From Drosophila persimilis (lineage: Eukaryota > Arthropoda > Insecta > Diptera > Drosophilidae): 64,000 nucleotides of DNA. The DNA lies in assembly GCF_003286085.1 (NCBI RefSeq), contig NW_020825313.1:2852001-2916000 (forward strand). The letters run 5' to 3'. A program made the position numbers and the translations under genes. Of the stretch, positions 1 through 9,253 are shown piece by piece (positions within the stretch are counted from its first letter, which is position 1; each line of letters opens with the position of its first letter). The notes below the pieces were generated by a model. It saw only the letters and a list, made by a program, of their open reading frames with translations, ran no database searches and was not told where the DNA came from.

Positions 1-330
1 CCTATCAGGTTCTACAAACTTACATCCCTACTCTCTGGTTTCTTTACTGACCAAACGGTATGCTTTGGTCGTATCGGAGTAGCCCACCATTATATACTCT
101 AAGCCTTTATGTGCGAACTTTGATTTCTTTGTTTCATCTAGAGCAATCGCTACTTAGCCAAAAACTCTTAAATGTGATACCCCTGGCTTTCTTCCTGTCC
201 ATATTTCAAATGGTGTCATCCCATTCATTGAGTTGTTTGAAACTCTATTTCGCAGTTCGAATCGCTTCTGCCCTATAGCTTTCACTCACCTCAGCATGCA
301 TTAGCATACTTCTTCCCATTTCTACCAATG
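1..330 (-). pseudogene. copia-type integrase C-terminal fragment
   Basis: Minus-strand translation across the stops gives segments resembling the copia integrase C-terminal half: GRSMLMHAE, then NEWDD/NGMTPFEIW, GRKPGVSHLRVFG and a GYSD-like stretch. In intact copias this follows the DDE core and precedes the reverse transcriptase. Several in-frame stops are present, and the start is truncated by a deletion. The fragment continues past the left edge of the window. Confidence 0.6.
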
Positions 331-398
331 GTAACAAGATACAGTTTTCCAGCGTAACGGATCTATCACCGAACTTTACTGGAACAGTTCCACGCTCT

Positions 399-689
399 TC
401 AGCGATATGTGATATAACCGCCGGCTAAAAATACTTTTTGATTATCTTCCGTGAACGACACAAAGCGTTGCTTGTCACAACATAGATGCGCCGTTGCGCC
501 ACTGTCTGTGCAACATGCATTTAACATCTGGTCATTTTGGTTAGCTAAATTTAGGATTTGTTTTTCGCCCTTGTTGTTTGCTTCTTCCTGCTTACTTTTA
601 ACACGGCATTCTGATTTCAAATGCTCTTCCTTTCCGCACTTAAAAAACTTTGCCCTTCTTAAAGATTTTCTTAAAATTTTTGTTGTCAT
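399..689 (-). pseudogene. copia-type gag zinc knuckle and protease, broken
   Basis: Near residue 17 there is a CCHC-type knuckle that has lost its first half (FKCGKEEHLKSEC). About 40 residues later comes the aspartic protease active site in the context CTDSGATAHLCCD, typical of copia proteases (DSGAT). Downstream FVSFTEDN resembles the copia protease flap region. The frame ends in GGYITYR, where the integrase should begin, but integrase core sequence is absent. The knuckle binds RNA and the protease would mature the polyprotein; here both are relics. Confidence 0.75.
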
Positions 690-890
690 AACTAACGTGT
701 AGTTCCGCTCTACTTGTAATTTCCTTGCTAATGCTATCTTCCTACATATTCGCTTCTTCAGAAATTTTTAATTTTATCATACTCAAGCTCGGCAAATCAT
801 CTCGCGTTTCAATCGCAACAACAAAACTTTTATAAGGTTTGAGAAACTAAACGCAAAGTATTTAGCAACACAACTGATAAAATCTTTTCA

Positions 891-1193
891 TCATCCTTTA
901 TGTTGACCTCTGCTAAAGCCTCGTTTACCACCTGGAATTTTCGCAAATATTTCTGTGCCCTTATACCATCCTACATTTTTAACGTCAACAATTGCTATAT
1001 TAAAAGCACTACCCTTGCTGGTCCGCTTGGCCTGCCACGACGACACACAATTTTTAATATTGTTCAGTTGGGTCGATTTAATACAAAGTAGAATTGACGC
1101 CAACGCCTTTTGATCCTTTAGTTCAAAAACTGCACGTTGTTCATTTGTTGCGCTTTCACTAAGATCAATTTTGCCACTGACGATTGGCCACAA
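891..1193 (-). pseudogene. copia-type gag N-terminal region, broken
   Basis: This 100-residue frame has the copia gag pattern LWPIVSG-like start (here MWPIVSGK), then ELKDQKALASILLCI and a LNNIKNC segment before SSWQAK. These match the UBN2/DUF4219-type capsid domain that opens copia polyproteins. Gag would form the cytoplasmic particle in which reverse transcription happens. The frame ends at 891, and its continuation towards the zinc knuckle (890-690) is broken by stops. Assignment to the superfamily is fairly secure; the family name is not. Confidence 0.65.
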
Positions 1194-1440
1194 ATCATTT
1201 TGTATGAGAGCACTGTAAGGAATATCTCAGGCCGAGGTACAGCTTCTAAGTCTGTCCAGGGCCCGGTCCTTCGCCACAGCAAAATTTGTTGTGTGAGGAC
1301 CCAAGGGGAGAGCCGTTCGTGGCGAAAGCGCGCCCGTGGGGTTGATCGTGGGACGGTCGGGCCTGGCCCGGCCACGAGGCGTGGTTGAACCCATGCTTGG
1401 GAGCTGCAGAAACGTGTGTCGATGTTAATGCGTGGGGTTT

Positions 1441-1540
1441 GGGTCAGGGATCGGAAGGGTGTTGGAGAGGGGAGGCCAGCTTAAATTTTTGGGTCAGGGA
1501 TCGGAAGGGTGTGGGAGAGGGGAGGCCAGCTTAAATTTTT
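1441..1540. repeat. Two-copy 50-bp direct tandem repeat
   Basis: Positions 1441-1490 and 1491-1540 are the same 50-bp sequence, starting gggtcagggatcggaagggt and ending ttaaattttt. I see one substitution: gttggagagg in copy 1 versus gtgggagagg in copy 2. The repeat lies between the copia fragment and the BEL/Pao gag relic and belongs to no recognised coding sequence. Confidence 0.95.
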
Positions 1541-1549
1541 AAATTTCCG

Positions 1550-2170
1550 TAAAGACTCACGTACAACATGTAAGCGATACGTTAAGATTTTTACCGAATG
1601 CATTGACAAGCTATCGTAGACAGCTAGCTTTCGTGGGGAACGTCAAATCGTCCGTAAAGAAAGTCATGAGGAACCTCCACTAATTCCTAAAGAAAGCGAT
1701 CTAATTCAGCAGTCCCCGAAGGCTTACAGAAAATTGCTTTCACAATGTCGCCGACAAAAGGCCATAGTAGAGTCCGTTAAACGCAATCTGAAACAACTTT
1801 TAGAGGCGGAAGGACGCATATCAAGTGATTTGATAAAATCACTATGGACTCAAGCACAGGAAGTCCACTTCACAATTCATGAGGAATACGAGGACCCAGT
1901 GGAAGGAGGATATGAACATTGGCAAAATCAGCCACACCAAACACGGATGACGTGCATCTTTCACACATCAACATTCTGAAGTTTGATGGGTCTATTAAAA
2001 TGGACCCAGTTCTTTGACCTGTTCTCATGTATGGTTCGAGAAACTGACATGCCTACGGTGAAAAGAATTTGGTATCTTAAAACCATCGTTACCTGCGAGA
2101 CAGAAAGATTGATCCGACTTATCGATCTGATGATCCGGGATGATGCCGGGAAATACTACTAGTTGACGCA
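1550..2170 (+). pseudogene. BEL/Pao-type gag relic
   Basis: A frame at 1734-1979 has a helical N-terminal gag-like segment (ESVKRNLKQLLEAEGRISSDLIKSLWTQAQE) followed by HFTIHEEYED. Past the stop, the other frames give FDGSIKMDP, FFDLFSCMVRETDMPTVKRIWYLKT and ETERLI, which follow the Pao gag pattern of a FxG-WxxFxDLF segment then KxxYLKTxLxGEAxRLI. No zinc knuckle or protease follows before the similarity is lost near 2170. It is old and broken by several stops. Confidence 0.55.
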
Positions 2171-3065
2171 TACAACAATCCCAGAGATGTTTAGAATACG
2201 GTACTGAACCGTTTTCTCAATTATCGAACAATTAATGACGATCCTGTGGGACCTGTTCCCTCGTTACTCCCTATCGTTTAAATGGGGAACTCATCGTTGG
2301 TTCTTTCCTTAAGGCTATTGATTAGTGCTATGGGATATATATGGAGACTTGAAATTAATAAAAGAGTAAAATGTCTTATGTATTGTGAAATTAACGTAAA
2401 CTCCTTGTTCTGTCGTTGTTTTGTAAAGGGTAAGTCATATACCTCTTTCCTTTTGCGATGAAGATTCGTTTTGTTGTATAAAGAGCCGTTTACTTTTCAT
2501 TTCATCAAGGAAAACGTTTTCGTTTTGAAAAGTTAGAGTGTTAGTTGCGGAGTGTTACAACGGGAGCACCAATATATAAAATATAAATTTCTTGTTTTAA
2601 ATTAATAAGTCTGAACCAGTTCGAAAAGCGAAAACTAATTGTAATATTGAATATCGAGGCACCAGGTATTGAGAGAAAGAGTGGTTGCAAGTAACGTTCG
2701 AAAAAATATATCTTTAGAATGTATGGTAGAGCGTCACTTGGCAAGTAGCCGAAAACAAGATACCCCTTAGATACAGGGGTAGCGCGTCACTTGGTGCTCC
2801 GTTGAGCTCAAGAGCGTCAACGAAAATTCAAGAAGCGAAAACGGAAGAATGGACCGGTGCTGCCTCTTGCATTTATGTGTGGATATTTTCTATGACTTGG
2901 GTGAATCAACAAACTTTCCGGTGAGGTTCTAACCACGAGAAAGAACAAAAAAAGGCTGAGGGGGGAGGGGCTACAGTGATTGTAGTAAACGATAGATGTA
3001 TGCATGTATAACTGTTACGTCAAAGAGCCTGTTCAGGGCAGAAACTGTAACAGGGCAACCGCGCT
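2171..3065. other. Unassigned intergenic stretch
   Basis: I recognise nothing coding here. It holds AT-rich sequence (2330-2560), a run around 2560-2800 where agcgtcacttgg occurs twice (2730-2741 and 2787-2798), and GC-richer sequence leading into the LTR-like element at 3066. The short open frames are not supported by any recognisable domain. Confidence 0.4.
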
Positions 3066-3391
3066 GTTAAAAACTCAGGCTAACAGCCTTTTATCGCTGC
3101 TGAGTACCGTGCTCAGTTAATAGCCAGTTAACATTGCCCTCTGCCTCGCTCTAGCTCTCTCGGTTCTGTGCGCTCTTACGATCCGCACGTCGCTTACCGT
3201 TTTCTTAGCATGTAAGCTAGAATCAGTTACGTTTCCACCCTCGTTTCAACCGGTCGACACACCACACGAATCACCACATATACTACATATGTACATATAT
3301 ACATATTAGGCACACATGCATTTCTTATTACGACGGAGTTGAAATTATTCCTCTTCGTTGGATAATTACGTTTCGTCTCCACCCTTGTTAC
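3066..3391. repeat. Solo LTR-like repeat (same family as 51776-52108)
   Basis: This 326-bp stretch aligns throughout with 51776-52108: shared blocks include ctcaggctaacagcc, gcctcgctct, tctctcggttctgtg, taagctagaatcagttacg and gttggataattacgtttcg. The second copy directly follows a BEL/Pao integrase, so the family is probably a BEL/Pao LTR. Both begin TGTTA and end near GTTAC. The flanks do not match each other and I see no target duplication, so the ends are approximate. Confidence 0.7.
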
Positions 3392-3733
3392 GATTGGCCG
3401 CGTTACCCACTTATTCACGCACAATTAAACAGCAAAACGAAAATATATAGAATCATACACGTTTCTTGGAGAAACTACACCCTAAAGTTTTTCTTTTTAG
3501 CACCTTCCAATTCGTCGCTGGATAGCAGCTGCTCTGATGCGCCCCCGTACAAACATTGGTCCTTCGAGCCGGATCTTCTCCTAACCAAAAGGAGAAGTGC
3601 ACCCCAGCCAGCATCGGCGGATCATTCCAATCCAAAATAAGTACAACTTCGTCACTTTCTCATCTCCTCCTGGTGGTTCTCCGTTTCTCCGAATGCTTCC
3701 ACATCCAGTTGCTTTCTGACTGCTACTGGAAGC
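3392..3733. other. Left flank of the P-type MITE
   Basis: No recognised domain. The MITE interrupted continuous sequence here, because the 8 bases at 3726-3733 (ctggaagc) recur immediately after it at 4221-4228. Short minus-strand open frames on both sides (3453-3635 and 4145-4339) may be halves of an older interrupted element, but I cannot name it. Confidence 0.4.
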
Positions 3734-3764
3734 CATGATGCAATTATACAAGGTGGTCTCGTCG
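3734..3764 (+). repeat. Left terminal inverted repeat of P-type MITE
   Basis: 31 nt, identical to the reverse complement of 4190-4220. It is preceded by the 8-bp target duplication ctggaagc at 3726-3733. Confidence 0.95.
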
Positions 3765-4189
3765 TGAGCCGCAGTTCGTTCGTGTTGTCCCTTATCGTCA
3801 GTGCATGCTTGCTTGTTGATGATGAAGGTTGTTCACGGACGAATTTTTTGATATATTCTTAGCCCTTATGTCCCGACAACAACAAAATTACATATTGCAT
3901 ATTATATAAAAAGCATTTCAAAAAAATACCACAGAATTAGAAGTAATCTTTATATATTATGTAAAAGAAAATTTTAATATAACTAAAAATGTTGAAGAAA
4001 AATTATTAATGGATGCATAAAATTTAAATATTAATATATCAGTAAAATCATTTTATTTTAAAATTTTAAACCCACGGGCCTGTTAAGGGTTAATCAACAT
4101 CAACATATGCGTCTCACTCACTCACTCACTATACTATGTGCCTTTTACTCGCACTTATTGCTAGCATACGTTAAAGGACTGAGTTTTGC

Positions 4190-4220
4190 CGACGAGACCA
4201 CCTTGTATAATTGCATCATG
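4190..4220 (-). repeat. Right terminal inverted repeat of P-type MITE
   Basis: 31 nt, exact reverse complement of 3734-3764. It is followed by ctggaagc at 4221-4228, matching the left flank. Confidence 0.95.
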
Positions 4221-4228
4221 CTGGAAGC

Positions 4229-4689
4229 AGACGTGTTTTTCAAGCGTTCCGCTGTGCCGTCGCAGCTTGCTAAATTAATAACTTCTGAACAAGTAAAGAT
4301 ATCTTCATGAAACAAACTGCATTTGAAAGAATCGTTCAAAATTTAATCTGCTTAAATATATTATGCTACAATGTCTAAAAGCTTCACAATAATGGGTTAA
4401 AGTTGAACTTTGATGCCGGTGAATATTTTCCTATTTAAAATGCTCTATTTTTATATTTTTTTAATCGATAAACTACTTTTAATGGTGTTTTTTTACTATA
4501 AAATATTATTTTTTTATTTAGTTTTCACCTAAACCTAATCATTAATATTTAAATAACAAAATTTTTTTTTAATCTGAAATTTGGTTGAATTTTTTTTGTT
4601 TCTGTAAACTAATCCTCTATTTCCTGTTAGGTGGGAGGAATATCTAATAAACTTATAATTTCTGAAGAATAACTGCTTGCCCATTTAAT
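4229..4689. other. AT-rich stretch, no gene seen
   Basis: Right flank of the MITE, then very AT-rich sequence with long T runs (4440-4600). I see no recognisable coding or structural RNA feature. Confidence 0.4.
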
Positions 4690-5600
4690 TGTGATCTCAC
4701 ATATCTAATGGATGAAATATATGGATCTGAAGATGCTGCTAACATGTTGAAAGGGTATTGGTTTTACTTCATTCGTGATGTCTTGCACGTATTCATATTC
4801 CTGTATTTTTTGTAATCTTTGTTTCTTGTTTCCTGGGCTTCCTCTGACATCTCTCCAATTGGTAGACTCTGATGTTCAATTACAATTTTACCATGTGCCA
4901 GAATTTTATGAAGCGTAGGAGTTAGCTTCTTTTTCCAGTAACAGCTCTGCAGTCTTCGAGGCATATTCACCAAACTTACGGGTATTTATTTTTTTTTCTT
5001 TGGAGTTTAAAATATTTAAAATGACACCCAATCTTTTGATAATGTCAATATCCACCCCAGTTTTCTCTGCAGTAATTTCTTTTTTCTCAAAGAATGTTTG
5101 AAAGATGAGTTTCACCTTCAGTCCACCTTTAGTGATAGTTTGTTTAATTTTTCTTGAATAATTTTTTTCCTAGTCTTTTGTATTTCGTTGGCTGGCGTGC
5201 TGTCAAAAGATTCTAACTCTCGCGGAATTGCACATGCAAGCATTAAAATGAACTCCAAACATCTAATTATTGCATGTAATGGGGAAATGCCATATTCTCA
5301 CTTTTCCTCTTCAATTATGGAATCATCCAAATTTTGAAATTCCTTCTGTGTTTTTTGTTTTGCAAAATGCGCATTTCAAGGTCGATTTAGTATTAGTAAG
5401 TTCGTTAAGAAATTTTCCATCAATCATAGTAACGAAAAATTCAAAATTTACACTAATGGGTTTTTCTTCGTTGACTTTTGAGCAGCTTTTCAACTTTGAC
5501 TGGACTTTACAAAAATATTTATTATTTACTTATTTATCCTTGAACTATTTATTACCTATGTCTAAAATCCCCCCACGAAAAAATGACTTTTTTTTTTAAA
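4690..5600 (-). pseudogene. Unassigned DNA-transposon-type protein, decayed
   Basis: Minus-strand frames give a chain of segments: KKEITAEKTGVDIDIIKRLGVILNILNSK, FGEYASKTAELLLEKE, TLHKILAHGK, LPIGEMSEEAQETRNKDYKKYR and, beyond a stop, SSDPYIS. A YASKTAxLLL / HKIL.HG / LPIGxxSEEAQExRNKD pattern recurs in multicopy proteins of arthropods and cnidarians that I associate with DNA transposons, but I cannot name the superfamily. Upstream sequence (5600-5230) is also weakly coding on this strand. Frameshifts and stops show it is dead. No terminal inverted repeats were found around it. Confidence 0.5.
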
Positions 5601-5626
5601 GTTTGATTTTTAAAAGCTCCGGATTT

Positions 5627-6640
5627 TCAAAAACCACTTTGTGTCGTTTCAGTAAAGTAAGAAGTAATTTTTCCGAGTGGAAAGTGTTTTAAAATCGCCG
5701 CACCATTATAGGGGTCTGAAAATTCCTTCGACCATCTTTTGATAAAGCCTAGGACTCCATTAGCTTTATTTGAAATAGCGGATATATGAGAATCAAAACA
5801 TAAGTTTGGTACCAAGATAATGCCTAAGTCACTAAGTTTTTACAGGCGTTCCAAGGAAATGTTATTAATTGTGAAGTCAAAAAGGTAAGGCTTGTTGCGA
5901 TGGAAGGTCATGACGTTACATTTGGAAATGTTAAGAGGAAGAGCGTTAATAATACACAAATTTTGAGAGCGTCGAGATCCGATTGAAGAAATAACGGGGA
6001 CACCGGATCGCTGCAGGAAAAACATAGCTTGACATCATCAGCATGTATAAGGACTCGTGAATTAGTTAAAACTTGGGGAAGATCATTGATAAAGAGGTTA
6101 AATAATAAGGGCCCGAGATGGCTACCTTGCGGCACACCCGAAGAGACAAAAACTGGTTTAGAAAGAGAAGATTGGAAGCAGACACGCTGAGAACGATTGC
6201 AAAGGTACGCATTAGTCCAGTGAAGAAGTTTAGTCGGAAATCCTAGTAGAGATAGTTTGTGGATGAGGAAATTGTGATTAACTGAGTCGAAAGCATTACT
6301 AAAATCAGTATGAACTATGTCAGTTTGATATTGCTTTTCAAATCCGGCAGTTACATAGTAGGATCCGTGCTGTGATTCTGATAATAGGGAAGTACAAAAG
6401 TGTTGGAGCTGAGAAGTAATCATTTTTCGAAGAGCTTAGGAATGGCAGATAAATTGGAGATACAACGGTAGTTTGAGACATCTGATTTAGACCCCTTTTT
6501 ATGAATAGGAATTATGTATATTTCCTTCCAGACGGTGAGAAAATCACCAAGCTCGAGAGAGAGGTTGAACAGTTTTAAGAGAGGCACGCAAAGAGAATAC
6601 GCACAAAGTTTAAGCACGGCTCTGGGAACCAAATCTGTTT
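5627..6640 (-). pseudogene. LINE reverse transcriptase (Jockey/CR1-type), broken
   Basis: Contiguous RT domain of a non-LTR retrotransposon. In order there is KEIYIIPIHKKGSKSDVSNYRCIS (palm start), DFSNAFDSVNH (first catalytic Asp region), SSGVPQGSHLGPLLFNLFINDLP, then HADDVKL (the ADD catalytic pair), and finally ANGVLGFIKRWSKEF at the thumb. It spans three overlapping frames, so there are at least two frameshifts or stops. Upstream of 6640 it is joined directly to the endonuclease-RT linker, skipping the start of the RT: an internal deletion. LINE RTs copy element RNA at a nicked chromosomal site. Part of this fragment (6294-6640) is included in the tandem duplication. Confidence 0.85.
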
Positions 6641-6964
6641 AGGATCTCGTTTAAAATTGAGCTTGCATTTAGCCAAATAATTTGTATAGCATAGGGCATT
6701 ACAAAAGGGAAAATTTAGATTTCGCAATTGAATACTTAGAAAAATCTAACTGCGAGCCAGACAGTTTAAAATTCTTTGGACGTTGACATGCAATGACTGC
6801 ATCTTGCAAGAGGCGATGCAATTACTGCACCGTCAACTGGCCCGTCTGAAGCTAACAGAAGGCTGTTACGCGAGCATGCAGGAAAGACTAATATTCGAGG
6901 AAAATTAGAACTAAACTTACTAAGAGAACTAGGCATGCATTACAAACACAAATACCACTTCAAT
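6641..6964 (-). mobile_element. LINE linker and 3' end relics
   Basis: Minus-strand translation near 6700-6645 gives YTNYLAKCKLNFKRDPKQIW, matching YKNYLSRCRIRFSQDPKQFY in the better-preserved LINE at about 14,870-14,810, so this is the endonuclease-to-RT linker. Between 6780 and 6964 there is no clear protein. An imperfect inverted repeat of about 22 bp lies at 6782-6803 / 6815-6837 (gttgac...gcatc against gatgca...gtcaac). The whole stretch is duplicated at 9601-9924. Confidence 0.5.
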
Positions 6965-7425
6965 TACTAATTACTAGAAAGGTGTGTAAGGATTAGTAAT
7001 TTAATAAGAGGAAGAGAAATAGTGGTGGATATAATATGGTAGAGGGAATTATAATCCGAGCATAAGACCCTAAACGGTTCATGCAAGGAATAATTCGATC
7101 TAAAATTTCTAGTAAGTCTGATAGGAATCGTGAAGTTTATGCGGCTCAACAGATCAGGGCTGTCAATGTTACCCCAGTTAAGGCCCCGCAGAGCAAAGAG
7201 TAAAAAGTTTTCTATACTGATTCTATACGGTCCTGGTGTACTTTTGTACTGAGGGCACCATACACAACACATTCTAAGATCGAACGAACAAGCGAGGTAT
7301 AGAGAGTCTTTGTTATATAGGGGTCGTCAAATTTCTTTGACCACCTCTTTATAAACCCAAGCACGCCCATGTCCTTATTTACCATGGTAGAAATGTGTTC
7401 AGAAAACTTTAACTTTAAACCTTAA
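6965..7425 (-). pseudogene. LINE RT C-terminal fragment
   Basis: Reads (minus) from an EHISTMVNKDMGVLGFIKRWSKKFDDP segment into VVWCPQYKST, FLLFALRGLNWGNI and a SRINFTIPIRLTRN stretch. This is the C-terminal tail after the RT thumb in Jockey/CR1-like ORF2 proteins. It is a separate fragment from the RT at 5627-6640, because the same GFIKRWSK.F motif occurs in both. It ends abruptly at about 7425 against BEL/Pao sequence of opposite orientation. The duplicate lies at 9925-10385. Confidence 0.75.
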
Positions 7426-7429
7426 CTTC

Positions 7430-9253
7430 ATCACCATGCTCGCCTCCTGCTCAGACGTAGTGCGTCTAGCCACGACAGTCATTATGATAAAGAGTTGATT
7501 TGGTGATCTTCTTCCTTGCCGGGCTCTTCTGGATTCAGGCTCTCAGATTAATTTAATAACCTCTCGCTTTGCTCAGAAGCTTCAGCTGAAACGAGCCAAA
7601 GGGTCGGTATCAGTATCCGGTATCGGCGCTGATTCGGCATTTCATACGGAAGGTTCAGTTAATTTGGTCATTCAATCCACGATTTCCGATTACTTCACGA
7701 GTCTCACAGCTCTCGTTGCTTCGCGTATTACAGGAAACCAGCCTGCTTCTTCATTTGATGTATCCAAATGGGAAATGCCATCCAATATCAGCCTTGCTGA
7801 CCCACACTTCAACAAATCTCAGCGCATCGATGTACTTATTGGAGCCAGCTTATTTTACGACATTTTATGCGTTGGACAGATCAAATTGGAGAGGGGACTT
7901 CCTATAATACAAGAAACCCGTCTCGGCTGGGTTGTCCCAGGTGGAGGTCATTACTCCCACAGCTCAGTGCTCCTAGCTGCCTCTAGTTCGTCGAAATTGA
8001 GTCAAACGCCTACCGTTGGTTTGGATGAGCTAGTGAGAAGGTTCTGGGAAGTGGAAAACTGCCACGGTCCCGCTACAGAAGCAACAAAGGAGGAAATTGC
8101 TTGCGAGGAACATTTCAAAAAACATTGCGGTCGGCTTCCAAGTGGCGAGTACGCCGCATTTATAAAGGAATACGTCGATTTGAATCACATGCCCCCTGTC
8201 AAAAGTGACGCACTTATACAATGCAAATTTTTTCTTCCTCATCACTGCGTCTTAAGAGAAGACAAAACCACCACAAAACTCCGAGTAGTTTTCGACGGAT
8301 CCGCTTGTACATCTACAGGATATTCCCTCAACGATATATTGATGTCAGGCCCAACAATTCAGCCAAAGTTAGTTACGACTCTTCTTCGATTTCGTACCGT
8401 TCGTATAGCATTGACTGGTGATATTTGTAAAATGTATAGATGCGTCCGTGTCTCGCCCCAAAATAGTTTTCTGCAGTGCATACTTTGGCGTGACTCACCC
8501 CTCGAGTAGCTAAGAAAATTCAAGCTGGATACCGTGACCTATGGAACGAAACCAGCAGCATTTCTGGCCGTCCGTTCTATGCACCAACTAGTGGCAGACG
8601 AGAGTTCGTCATATCCAATTGGCTCTGAAGTTGTGCTGCGGGACTTTTACGTGGATGATTTGCTAACGGGGGGAGATACTACAAATGAGGTGCTGGAAAT
8701 AATTCGCCAGGTGACAGGACTCTTAGCCAAAGGAAATTTCAAGATCAGGAAATGGTGTTCCAACGATACATCTGTACTCGATCAAACACCCCATGAAGAT
8801 AGGGAAACATTTGTTAAATTTACTGATGGCAGAGATGTAACCAAGACGCTAGGTTTAGCATGGAATCCCATTTCGGATGAGCTATTATTTTCATTCTGTC
8901 CCAATCAAGTCCCTTCGAAATCAAATAAGCGAGTATTGTATTGTCAACTATTGAACGATTTTATGATCCACTCGGACTTATAGGGCCAGTAATTACTAAA
9001 GCAAAAATATTTCTACAGCAGCTGTGGAAAGAAAAGCTTCATTGGGATGAAAGTCTTCCAGTCTCCTTACGCACAACTTGGATCATCTTTATTCAGCAGT
9101 TTGACTCTATGCAACAAATTTCTTTCCCGCGCCTATCGTTCCTTCGAAGCAGCAACCTTGAAATGCATGGATTTTGTGATGCCAGCATGAGTGCTTATGG
9201 AGCTTGCATCTACGCTGTTTCGCAAGGCGACAATGGAGTCAAGGCAAATCGTC
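7430..9253 (+). pseudogene. BEL/Pao protease-RT-RNase H, copy 1, truncated
   Basis: Order of domains: aspartic protease (LLDSGSQINLITSRF near 7525), the A17 peptidase tail (DVSKWEMPSNISLADP..., RIDVLIGASLF, RLGWVVPGG), RT (PHHCVLREDKTTTKLRVVFDGSA, GDICKMYRCVRVS, RDFYVDDLLTGG with both catalytic Asp present) and the start of the Pao RNase H (FYDPLGLIGPV, MHGFCDASMSAYGACIY). Lesions: an in-frame TAG at 8507-8509, a frameshift near 8940, and a deletion of roughly 45 codons before AAFIKEYVD (about 8148) compared with the related units at 31-47 kb. It ends at the duplication junction. Confidence 0.88.

Larger units (their letters stand above)
1..1260 (-). mobile_element. Degenerate Ty1/copia-type retrotransposon fragment
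   Basis: Read on the minus strand from about 1260 down to 1, the order is gag N-terminal region, zinc knuckle, aspartic protease, then the C-terminal part of the integrase. This is the copia gene order. The central integrase core between about 399 and 330 is missing, and stops and frameshifts run throughout. No LTR or primer site is evident near 1260, and the element runs off the window at position 1. This is a fossil with no coding capacity. Confidence 0.75.
3734..4220. mobile_element. P-type MITE, 487 bp, with perfect TIRs
   Basis: A complete non-autonomous DNA transposon. The 31-bp ends are exact reverse complements. Their sequence (begins CATGATGCAATTATACAAGG, ends GGTCTCGTCG) is clearly related to the canonical 31-bp terminal repeat of the Drosophila P element, which begins CATGATG and ends GGTGGTCCCGTCG. 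The element is flanked by a perfect 8-bp duplication, ctggaagc (3726-3733 and 4221-4228), the size made by P transposase. The interior is AT-rich with no transposase reading frame, plus a CTCA microsatellite near 4110-4130. It would have needed a P-family transposase supplied in trans. Confidence 0.93.
6294..9253. repeat. Tandem duplication, copy 1 (2,960 bp)
   Basis: This segment and 9254-12213 are the same 2,960-bp sequence in direct orientation. Copy 1 starts at cattact (6294) and ends at aaatcgtc (9253), and copy 2 starts at once with cattact. There is no extra base and no shared base at the junction. The unit covers the RT start of the LINE fragment (-), a LINE 3' end and the protease-RT-RNase H part of a BEL/Pao element (+). 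I noticed only two differences: 8192 C versus 11152 T and 8925 A versus 11885 C. Confidence 0.95.

Noticed and set aside
5270-5599. 109-codon plus-strand frame
   Set aside because: Phe/Leu-rich translation of AT-rich sequence antisense to the transposase relic; no domain.
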